A stretch of 64,000 nucleotides of DNA from Beta vulgaris subsp. vulgaris (taxonomy: Eukaryota; Streptophyta; Magnoliopsida; Caryophyllales; Amaranthaceae). Each line of letters starts with the position of its first letter. Position 1 is the stretch's first letter. Below the pieces are notes generated by a model, which had not been told where the DNA came from, did no database searches, and worked only from the letters and a program-made list of their open reading frames with translations. The DNA lies in contig NC_079205.1 of NCBI RefSeq assembly GCF_026745355.1, positions 47,070,027 to 47,134,026 of the forward strand, given 5' to 3'. A program made the position numbers and the translations under genes. This document shows, piece by piece, positions 45,444 to 54,599 of this stretch.

Positions 45444-45676
45444 AAACCGCTACTCGGAGTAGCGGTTTTCTTTAATGAACCGCTACTCGGAGTAGCGGTT
45501 TACTGCAGCGGGTCCAATATACTTTTTTTTTTTTTTGCTTTTTTTCAACTAAACCGCTACTCGGAGTAGCGGTCAATGTATATGAACCGCTACTCCAACT
45601 AGCGGTTAATTTCAAACTTAACCGCTACTTCGAGTAGCGGTTTCTATGCATTAACCGCTACCCTGAGTAGCGGTTT
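45444..45676. repeat. Six palindromes built on ACCGCTACTC, right end of the MULE
   Basis: Copies at 45444-45468, 45478-45501, 45551-45573, 45585-45607, 45620-45643 and 45653-45676. The first three share a CGG centre; the others have diverged centres (CCAACT, TTCGAG, CCTGAG). A T-run separates copies two and three. Together with the left array the element carries eleven. Confidence 0.95.
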
Positions 45677-45888
45677 ACCTTAAAAAAAAAAAAAAAATTC
45701 GCGTGCCGTCCTACGTGGACGGTACGCAGGGAATAAAAATTTTTTGGGGCACATTTTGGGAATTAATTCCCTTTTTTGCATTATTGAAGGAAAAAATTCA
45801 AACAAAATTAAATGAAAACTGTGATGGTAAACTAACTGAACTTAACTGAAAATAAGTTTAAAATAACACGGCCTAAATAAGTTTTCTC

Positions 45889-46272
45889 TATAGCCGGCAA
45901 AACATGCTCGAACCTGTTGACCCGGCTCGAAATACTAACCCTAAGACCCATTTTCACCCGAAGTCCTGAAGTGACCACCCAAAATAGGACCTAAACCTGA
46001 AACAACTCGAACAGAAAATGATGACTTGATCCCGAACTGACTCCAAAATAATAATGAAATATTTTTCATAAACATTAATTAATGTGGTTTATTTATTTGC
46101 TGGAAAAGAAAGCCGACCTTACTCGAATTAATCTGGCTCGAACCAAACCGAATCGATTGGAACCGACTCGATGTTGACCCCACTCATCAATCTCGCACAT
46201 AACCCGAATACAATGTTGACTCTAACATCACTCGACCCGTACACAACCCGTATGACCAGTTTGTCACCTCTA
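45889..46272. mobile_element. hAT-type MITE with 8-bp TSD GTTTTCTC
   Basis: GTTTTCTC is repeated exactly at 45881-45888 and 46273-46280. Ends: TATAGCCGGCAAAAC and, inverted from the right, TAGAGGTGACAAACTGG. The interior is rich in ACCCGA/CTCGAAC blocks (for example 45920-46030 and 46120-46250), common in hAT MITEs of plants. No ORF. It lies five bases beyond the TAA flank of the split Tourist MITE. Confidence 0.85.
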
Positions 46273-46301
46273 GTTTTCTCCAACCTATTTTTAAGATAAT
46301 A

Positions 46302-46675
46302 CTTACTCTATTTCTAAATAAAGGGTACAATTTGACTTTCACATTTACCGATATAACTTTGACTATTAATATCTCCGATTATATTTTGTGAAAATTATAA
46401 AAAATTAATATTACGAAAATATTCATTAAAACAGATCCAACAACAGTTTATATGATCATTTTTATTTGGAAAAATGGAAAGGAACAGCCCCAACTTTAAG
46501 GTATGCTTTACAAAAAGTTAGGATTGAAAATGGTTGACGGAACGTCCACATTTTGGCATCATTCTTATTTATTTTTCCTTATTATATTTGTATATTAGTA
46601 TCAAAATGTGGTCAAAGTGAGGTCTGCAAAAAATGCAAAAATCAAAGTGTTGCGTTTAAAAAGAAAAAGAGGAAG
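46302..46675. mobile_element. Diverged Stowaway-like MITE
   Basis: TA flanks at 46300-46301 and 46676-46677. Left end CTTACTCTATTTCTAAATAA; inverted right end CTTCCTCTTTTTCTTTTTAA. Similar length and layout to other Stowaways here, but the ends have diverged. Confidence 0.5.
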
Positions 46676-47079
46676 TATTATTTTTGTGTTAACCATATAA
46701 CAACAACCTGAAGTTTGATATTTCTTATTGTTACGGATCTAAAGTTTCAAAACTTGTTTTTTTCTTGTATGATTAGTTTGGAAAAACTTATCGTTAAGGA
46801 CCTCAAAATAGACATTAGTTTTTTTTTTGGAGGGGAAAATGCAAGCCAGATTAATTCAATGATAAATTTTCCATTAGTATATATGACGCCACTTCTGACG
46901 GTACATGGTTTTCCCAAACTTGTTCATTCCGGAACGTAACTATCTGATCACACGATAGACTTAAAGAAAGCACAAGATGAAAAAATCTCATGAAGAATAA
47001 CATCTAGTTTAGAGAGGTTTGAAACATTTTTTGCAAGACGATTTTTTTTTGATAATTATTTTTTGCAAGACGATTAATA

Positions 47080-50000
47080 ACCAATTGGCAATCCGACTCC
47101 AACAAAACATCTTGTAGCCCATACCTCTTACCCAAACGAACCGACATTGAGATGGATTTTGCTTCCGCTAGTTCAAGGGTCTAGTGTGCTCGAAACCGGT
47201 GTGAGGCAGCATACAAAACAACACCATTAGAGTTGCGGGCAACAATACCCAATCCCACCCATCCATCCACCATCAACGTATCATCTACATTTAGCTTGTA
47301 GATTCCAGTACGCGAAGCTAGCCACTAGCGATGGCTAGAGGCGTGAGTAGCAGCAGGCTTCGGATAAATGTGGGCTGCATATTTACCATACTCAACAACA
47401 AGTCTCTCAGCATAGTCCAGAAGACCTTATGAGGGGTGGTCTTGTTATTGAAAACCATGAAGTTCCTTTCCCCCCATATGCACCAAGCTATATAGAAATT
47501 ACCTTTTGATTTTTATTTTTCATCAATCTCTCACCAACTCACTGCTAGCAAATCACATATGCCTGTGCCATCATCAACACTGCTAAGAGCCTCACATCCA
47601 CTCTCCCTCCACATATCCACCCACCGAGGACAAGTAAAAATGACATGGGTGGACTTCTCGGGAATGCCATATCCCCACAGGCATAAATCATCATCAATCA
47701 TGTGCCTTTTTTTTAAGAGAGCTCTATCTGGAAGAGATAGAGACATATGCGCCAAAAAAAAATGACGTACCTTTGGGCTAACTTCCATGCCCCAAATATC
47801 GACCCAAGCTTGATGAAAAGATCAAGGTTGCCTCCCTTCCTAAGCATATAAGCGTTCTTCATAGAAATGCACCCATCTTTTGTAAGAGCCCAAGTAATCT
47901 CATCTTGCAATTCACAATGACTTAGAGAGGTGCCAAGGATGCACTGAACATCACGCTCGTTAAACATTGCTTCAATAACCTCTACATTCCATTACATGCG
48001 CTCGGAGTCAATCAAATCACTCACATTAGAGTAAGGTGCGTGCTGTCCACTAGTAATGAACCTATCATTTTCATCCACAACCCAATCAAGGGTCTTCACA
48101 CAAATTAATTTGTGTTCCATCTCCAACTCTTTAGACTACCTCTTCTTTGATCAAAGCCTTTAAACTCCATAACTCCTCCAAGAGTAACTGTTTGAATACC
48201 CAAGTGAGGCACTCAAAAAATCACAAGTAGGATAATACTTTGCTTTCCTTACTCGGCCAAAGAGAGAGGAGGGCTCGCGAGCTAGACACCATGCTTGCCT
48301 ACCTAAAAGTGCATCATTGACAGCTTTTAAATCCTTGAACCTCATACCACCAAAGCACTTCAGGTTACACATCGGATCCCAACTCTTCGAATGTGTTTTT
48401 CGGTGAGCATCAGAACTACCCTACGAAAACATTTCCGTTGTCGAGTGAATTTTCTAAATAACTAAACTAGGAAACTTGTTCACCTTCTTTAGTAAGATTA
48501 TATGAGCAAATGCCTACACACCTATGAGATAAGTCGGGATAGCCTGTATAACATAATTGATAACAATTTCTTTCCCTGCTCTAGATAACCATTTGTGCTT
48601 CCAACCTTGGAGTTTCTTCCAAATTCTATCTATAAGTGAGTCAAACATAGCTCTTGTGAAGAGTAAGCTATCATCGGCAAAGAGAAGATGAGATATTTCA
48701 GGGCCACTGCGGCTTGCCCTAGCTCCATGAATATGTTTATCCTGCACTTTTCTCTGGATCATTTTAGAAAAACCATCAACTATTAAAAAAATTAAGGAGA
48801 GAGAGAGGGTGTCCTTAACGAAGACCTCGAGCTGGAGTCACAGAACCACATATAGCTCCATTAATAATGAAGGAATATGACACGGTGGACACACACTTCG
48901 TAATTAAATTCACCTACCGACCATCAAAGCCCATAGTAAGCAAAGGCTTTCTCAAGAATCCCCATTCAACCCTGTCATAAGCCTTGCTCATATCAAGCTT
49001 CATAGAAATAGTGCCTTTGCAGCTTCGATGTCGATGCTTCATTGAGTGGAAATCTTCCAATGCAATCATAGCATTACCAGTAATAAGGTGCCCAGGAACA
49101 AAGGCACTCTGATTCTCAGTAACAATAGCAGGGAGAAAATCTTTAAGCCTCATCACAACAGCTTTACAGACCAACTTATAGAGGACATTACACAACGCAA
49201 TAGCAGGGAGAAAATCCTTAAGCCTCATGACAACAACTTTAGACATCAGCTTATAGAGGACATTACACAACAGAATAGGGCGCAATAGCCTTACACATAT
49301 TTTTTTATTTCGATATTAAGGCAATGTTAGTTTTATTTACACATATCGGGTAAGAAAATCCATGCAAAATATTACTACAAAATAAAATACATCATCACCA
49401 ATAATGTGCCAGAAGCGTTGATAAAAAATGACATGGATACCAGCCCACAGGTTTTACATGGGTGCATATGTTGTAAAGCAGCACAAATTTCCTCCTTGGT
49501 GAAGGGTGTAAGAAGCCCCTGATTACATTCCTCTCCTCGGAGATAATCGGATCAATGAACCCAGCACCTCATGAAAATTCGCATCCGAGGGGTTATTTGA
49601 TGTAAAAATGGAGCTGAAATAAGTTGTAAAAACATCTTTAATACCCTTTTCATCCTCACACCAGGTACCCGAGTCATCATAGACACTTGGCACATAAGTA
49701 CGTTTTCTTCGATGGCGAAGCCTTATGATGAAAATATGTTGTGTTCCGGTCCCCATCTCTAACTTCCGTAATTCGAGAATGAAGGTACCAATAGGCTTAG
49801 CTTCATGCTTCTCATGAAGATCATCTAGTTTTTTCTCCAGTTCAATACAAGAATGACACATATCATCAGAAATAGGTTGTTGCTGGGCCGTGAGTAGGGC
49901 TTTCTCGGTTTTCACGATTTGCTTCCCAAGTTTTGTAATTTTTTTGGACTCCAATGTAGTAAGCTTTGGGCCATTCCCACAATTTGCCCGGTAATAACCT

Positions 50001-50129
50001 CCCTAGTCGAGCTATCCCAAGCATGTTTAACCACCTCTTCACAAGATTCATCCAATTGTCAGCTTGTCTCAAAATGAAATCTTTGGTTCTTCCTCCTACT
50101 TTCGTGAGGTTTATGGGGACGAGTAACAA
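47080..50129 (-). pseudogene. LINE RT, zf-RVT and RNase H remnants
   Basis: In order on the minus strand: FILQ-type linker (50129-49866), RHRRKRTYVPSVYDDSGTWCEDEKGIKDVFTTYFSSIF (49954-49523), RPILLCNVLYKL..ENQSAFVPGHLITGNAMIALEDFHSM..KLDMSKAYDRVEWGFL (49285-48914, RT palm), ISHLLFADDSLLFTRA (FADD, 48762-48514), GMRFKDLKAVNDALLGRQAWCLARE (48372-48160), HMIDDDLCLWGYGIPEKSTHVIFTCPRWVDMW (zf-RVT, 47788-47531) and RNase H with LESDCQLVINRLAKN near 47110-47160. The domain order is that of plant L1 ORF2. The family differs from both other LINE groups here (ENQSAFVPGHLITGN version). Confidence 0.85.
49124..49273. repeat. 75-bp tandem duplication inside the LINE RT
   Basis: Units 49124-49198 and 49199-49273 differ at a few bases. 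In frame on the minus strand they encode LCNVLYKLMSKVVVMRLKDF and LCNVLYKLVCKAVVMRLKDF, so the 25-residue stretch before ENQSAF is doubled. Confidence 0.93.
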
Positions 50130-50204
50130 TTAATGGCACATTAGTTATAACAATGTTAATTACGCATTTCTGAGTCTTTGACGATAAAATTATTCATACT
50201 TTAA

Positions 50205-50333
50205 GACCCTGTTCTTTTGGGTTGAATTGAACTGAAATAAGTTAACCGAACTGAAGTAAAATTGTGAGAGGAAAATTGAACTAAACTAACGTGAGCTCGA
50301 GTGAATTGAAATTGTGCCCTAAAAAACAAAGCC
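50205..50333. mobile_element. Small MITE of the GG(C)CCTGTTCTTTT group
   Basis: Left end GACCCTGTTCTTTTGGGTTG; inverted right end GGCTTTGTTTTTTAGGGCAC. The interior has GAACTGAA/TTGAACTAAAC units. TAA precedes the left end; the right flank AAG does not match, so the TSD is unclear. Confidence 0.65.
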
Positions 50334-50591
50334 AAGTTCTTAACTATGTGAAAACACAAACTTCAAATTTATTTTTGATAATTTGTGGCACTTTCGTCAA
50401 AATAGCAGCGAAGTATGAAAAGTGCAAAAGAAGTAGTGGTAAGAAACTGCCACTAGGCTTATAATCCATCACAATGAAAAGGCACAACAAGCAATAAATT
50501 TCCCATTAGATCAAAAGAACTAAATAGCTAATTGATTGTTTATTTAAAACAAAAAATAAAAATACAAAAACTAAAACTTGAGTTTTCTGTT

Positions 50592-53182
50592 TGTTAGGAA
50601 ATAGGGTGTTGTAGTTTGATTAATGCGGAACAGAAAATCAATGAAATAATAAAGGTGAGAAAACAATAAAGATGAACAAACAAAGAACACAAAGATTTAC
50701 GTGGTTTAGTCAAATTTGATCTACGTCCACAGGTGGGGGACTAGAGCTTCTTCACTATAATGGAGAAAATCAGAGAGAATAATACTAGGAGTCCTAAATT
50801 CTAAAGGCTAAAAGTGTTTCATAAGTTGTGTGTAAATAATGAACACTAAGAGGTCCTTTTATAGCATAAGGAACCCCGCACAAAATACCCTAAAATATAC
50901 TCGCACAAAACCCTAAATAAAAAAAACTGATTTAAAAACGTATCTTGCAAACCGCGAGTCGTGGTGGCTGTCGCGAGTCGCGGTCTGCTCTCGGCAGTCT
51001 CTCGTAAAACGGGGTGTAACTTTCTCGTTTCTCAGCGGAATTGGGCATATGACCTAGAGTTGGAAATCTCTTTGAACAAGCTATCACCTCCAATTTGAAT
51101 TACATCAAAATTATTTATAGATTGAGAGATATGTGCATTCAAAGTTAGCCTTATGCCATTCACAAGATTTCAAGTCATAATTAACAATCTCCACCTTGAC
51201 TTGAAACCGAATAAACAAGGTTATTCCACCTTGAACCAAAAATGATGCTCAACAAACACCATAGAACCTCCATCTTAAACAAAATTCCATAAACCGATCC
51301 ATTGTAGGCAGTCCAGAAAACGAACATCTTCTCAATTGTGTACCGATGCGTCTTCGAACACAAAATCCGTATACAAAACCATCACATGGCCTAGATCGAG
51401 AGTATAAAGTCACCAACGCTAGCATGCTTCCTCAAATTGACCAAACTCTCTTCAAACACTTCTTCATCTCAACAACAAACTCAAAAGAAATTCTAGAAAC
51501 TGAATGACAACAATAATTTCTAAATTGCAATAGTACTTAATAAACACAAAAGTACCAAATTTGAGAAAAATAGCATAACTAGAACAGAATCTAATGCATA
51601 ACCAAGATTGCTACTTTATTATAAACTCAAAAACAATCTATCATAGACTCCAAAAAGAAAATCCACACGGTTTCTCGTTTTACCAAGAGATCTCAAAGGG
51701 ACACCAAACATAAAGAGATCGTAGAAACCGCAGCCCCAAATCTTGTAACCCTAAAGTGCAAGATCATCATCAAAAACTGTGTCGACAATATTTGCAAATT
51801 GATCCTCATTAGACCTCTCTCCATTTTTCTTCTTTAATTTCCAACACTCAGATTTAATATGACCCTTCACACGACAATAGTTACAGATTTTTCCAGAATT
51901 CTTTCCACCATGAGCAACCAAAGCATTTGTGTGAGAGAATTATTAGATTTATTAACCAATTTAGTGTCAATTAAATCTCTTTGAGTTAAGGCTTCCTTAA
52001 CATCTTGCAAACTCAAATCATCTTTACGTACCATATAATAAGGTATCTCAAATGCTCATACGAAGGTGAGAAAGAACACAACAACCTAATAGCCATATCC
52101 TCATCATCGATCTCAACATCGATGTTTTGCAAATCCATAATTATACAGAAGAATTCATCTAAATGAGACTTAAGCGGTTTACCTTCTACTAGACGGAGAT
52201 CATGAAGTCTAGATTTTAGTAGTAGACGGTTGGTCATAGACTTTGTCATATAAAGTGACTCCAACTTCAACCACAAACCCGCAGCAGTCGTCTCTTTGGA
52301 AACCTCTCTCAAAACTTCATTAGATAGACTTAAATGAATCGCTGAGAGTGCCTTCAAATCCATATCATCCCATTGATCATCCGTCATACCCGAAAGCTTT
52401 TTGGATGCACCTACCAGAGCCTTGTAACAGCCACTTTGAACCAGGATGACTTACATCTTTAATTACCATAGGCCAAAATTTACTTGCCTATTAAATTTCT
52501 CAATATTGAATTTCATTGACATAATCAAAAAATCAAACTTGTTCTATAAACACCTAAGATCTTAAACAACCAGGCTCTTCATACCAATTTGTTAGGAAAT
52601 AGGGTGTTGTAGTTTGATTAATGCGGAACAGAAAATGAATGAAATAATAAAGGTGAGAAAACAATAAAGATGAACAAATAAAGAACACAAAAGATTTACG
52701 TGGTTCAGTCAAATTTGACCTACGTCCACAGGTGGGGGATTAGAGCTTCTTCACTATAATGGAGAAAATCAGAGAGAATAATACAAGGAGTCCTAAATTA
52801 TAAAGGCTAAAAGTGTTTCGTAAGTTGTGTGTAAATGAACACTAAGAGGTCCTTTTATAGCAAAAGGAACCCTGCGCAAAATACCCTAAAATATACTCCG
52901 CACAAAACCCTAAATAAGAAAAACTGATTTTAAAACGTATATCGCAAACCGCGAGTCGCGGTGGCTGCCGCGAGTCGCGGTCTGCACTCGGCAGTCCCTC
53001 GTAAAACGGGCGTAACTTTCTCGTTTTTCAGTGGAATTGGGCATATGACCTATCATTGGAAAGCTATTTGAACAAGCTATCACCTCCAATTTGAATCACA
53101 TCAAAATCATTTTAAGATTGAGAGATATGTACATTCAAAGTTAGCCTTATGTTATTCACAAGATTTCAAGTCATAATTAACA
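50592..53182 (-). mobile_element. Short gag-only LTR retrotransposon (TR-GAG-like)
   Basis: LTRs of 595 bp (50592-51186) and 593 bp (52590-53182) begin TGTTAGGAAATAGGG and end CATAATTAACA on the plus strand; by eye they differ at roughly 5% of positions. Flanks CTGTT (50587-50591) and CGGTT (53183-53187) match at 4 of 5. On the minus strand the primer-binding site next to the 5' LTR reads TTGGTATGAAGAGCC, close to the initiator-Met type TGGTATCAGAGC, and a polypurine tract AAGGTGGAGAT adjoins the 3' LTR (plus 51187-51197). The interior is only 1403 bp and contains a gag with zinc knuckle but no protease, integrase or RT. LTRs carry a TATA-like CTATAAAAGG and a CGCGAGTCGCGG motif. Confidence 0.9.
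51790..52522 (-). pseudogene. Copia-type gag (UBN2) with zinc knuckle, broken
   Basis: Starts MSMKFNIEKFNRQVNFGLW at 52522; two in-frame stops follow within 15 codons. Then the UBN2-type gag reads KLSGMTDDQWDDMDLKALSAIHLSLSNEVLREV.., LWLKLESLYMTKSMTNRLLLKSRLHDLRLVEGKPLKSHLDEF.. and SFSPSYEHLRY to 52013. After a frameshift the knuckle CNYCRVKGHIKSEC (C-x2-C-x4-H-x4-C) lies near 51850-51890. The rest of the interior (51187-51790) codes for nothing recognised. Confidence 0.85.
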
Positions 53183-53329
53183 CGGTTATCAGTTGTCAAT
53201 GTTGACATCATTAGCAAAAGTCTGAAACTCTGAATAATTCTTAGTGCATAATACCACTTATTTTATATGACTTTAATAATCATAAAACAAAAAACTCGAA
53301 CGTGGCAGTGATGTTGAACGCGCCTTGCT

Positions 53330-53640
53330 AGTTTGAATCCACGTGAAGAACTCTTAATTCCTATGGTGGCCTTGTTTGTCGAGTGCATCAGCAATATCAC
53401 TTCTCCTATTGTGAACGATGGAAATGTTGAGCCTATTCTCTAATATATTGCGAATGAAGTTCGTGATAAAATTTGGAATTCCAATTTACACCAATTTACC
53501 ACATTTATCGAATCTAATTCGAGAATGATTTGGTGGTGCTTTATTGATTCATAGGTGACGAAAATTTTAGTAGTTTGGTAAATGGCGAAGACTTCAGCTG
53601 AGTTGATTTTCATAGGTGGGATTGATCTTTTTCTTCTTTT
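53330..53640 (-). pseudogene. LINE RNase H fragment
   Basis: On the minus strand: KINSAEVFAIYQTTKIFVTYESIKHHQIILELDSINVVNWC, then FQILSRTSFA and DALDKQG-like text in shifted frames (GEVILLMHSTNKA). This parallels EINLAEIFAIHRALKISLSSPEFSKYHLIVESDSANAVKWC in the LINE at 25250-29393. It is only the C-terminal RNase H, as at 33010-33425. Confidence 0.8.
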
Positions 53641-53997
53641 TAATGAAATTACTTTTCCTTTTTAGTTTTATTATATTCTTTTGAATGAATTATCACAGAC
53701 TTATAAGCCAAAAAAATAATAATTACAAACAATTTAAAATTACTTTTTGATCAATTGCTCCTCAAATAAAAAAAAAACCAAATAGGCACCATTAAAACTT
53801 AACATTTCCCCTTGCAAAATAAAGTGAAAAATATAGGCTATGTTTTTTTTTTTTGTCGAGAAGTTAGGACAATGTTAAAACCAAGATTTAATCTAGTGTC
53901 GAGTTATCAAAACGACACAACCTAAGATTTTACCAACTATATCAGCTAGCTTCCACAATATATTCTTGTTATCTTAACGACAAATAGTAACAAAATA

Positions 53998-54160
53998 TTA
54001 TAGTTCATTTCAGTTTAGTTTAGTTCACTTCAGTTCAGTTCCGTTTAGTTTAGTTCACTTCACTTCAGTTCAGTTTAGTTTTTACTTCACTTCAGTTCAG
54101 TTCAGTTCACTTTAGTTCAGTTCAATTCAGTTCACTTCACTTCAGTTAAGTTGTTGTAAG

Positions 54161-54229
<69 letters not shown>

Positions 54230-54232
54230 TAA

Positions 54233-54271
<39 letters not shown>

Positions 54272-54441
54272 TGCTATTATTATTACTATTACATTAATAA
54301 TAATTGTTATACTTATTATTATTAAACTAATTATTATTATATTATTGATTGTTATTGATATTAATTATTATAATTATTACTACTATTATTATAATATTAT
54401 TATTTAATAATGATAACAACAACAACAACAACAACAACAAC

Positions 54442-54535
<94 letters not shown>

Positions 54536-54592
54536 TCAATTCAGCCCAATTTAGTTCACTTCAGATTCTCTCAGTCCAAAATAACGAGGCTC
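53998..54592. mobile_element. TTCAGTTCAG-rich MITE expanded by microsatellites
   Basis: 53998-54149 is an array of TTCAG, TTTAG and TTCAC pentamers. 54536-54575 resumes the same text (CAATTTAGTTCACTTCAG). The inverted right end reads GCCTCGTTATTTTGGACTGA, close to the GGCCCTGTTCTTTTGGACTGA ends of this MITE group. The centre is occupied by trinucleotide repeats. The left terminus is not recognisable. Confidence 0.55.
54161..54534. repeat. Compound (GTT)n(TAA)n(ATT)n..(AAC)n(AAT)n(ATT)n microsatellite
   Basis: (GTT) at 54161-54188, (TAA) 54189-54257, (ATT) 54257-54290; then (AAC) 54417-54442, (AAT) 54442-54489 and (ATT) 54489-54534. The AAT and ATT tracts are mutually complementary and can fold into long hairpins. 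The poly-Asn/poly-Tyr and poly-Ile ORFs across it are artefacts. Confidence 0.95.
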
Positions 54593-54599
54593 GGTTTCA

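Larger units (their letters stand above)
41583..45799 (-). mobile_element. Mutator-like element (MULE) with palindrome arrays and a plant-mobile-domain gene
   Basis: The terminal inverted repeats are about 108 bp: left GAATTTTTTCCTTGAATAAT.., right inverted GAATTTTTTCCTTCAATAAT.., both continuing through GTGCCCC and ACCGTC..GGACGGCACGCG. The flanks AAATAAAATT (41573-41582) and AAACAAAATT (45800-45809) match at 9 of 10, a Mutator-size TSD. Inside each end lies an array of palindromes (see separate entries). The interior encodes, on the minus strand, a MuDR-type N-terminal and DNA-binding region fused to a plant mobile domain. No DDE transposase core is visible, so movement would need help. A Stowaway is nested at 44758-45076. 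Confidence 0.9.
41540..45873. mobile_element. Tourist-like MITE split by the Mutator-like element
   Basis: Left end GGCCCGTTCGTTTAAAC; inverted right end GGCCGTGTTATTTTAAAC. TAA flanks both sides (41537-41539 and 45874-45876). Without the insertion it would be only about 110 bp, with the TTAACTGAA-type interior common to this MITE group. The MULE at 41583-45799 sits inside it. Confidence 0.75.
46821..50137 (-). mobile_element. 5'-truncated L1-type LINE with 9-bp TSD
   Basis: ACATTAGTT flanks it at 46812-46820 and 50138-50146. The minus-strand 3' end is a short A-run (plus T-run 46821-46828). On the minus strand it starts in the linker after the endonuclease (LVPINLTKVGGRTKDFIL), so the 5' half with ORF1 and endonuclease never inserted. 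RT, zf-RVT and RNase H remnants follow. It contains a 75-bp tandem duplication and an ultra-short later insertion (see findings). Confidence 0.85.
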
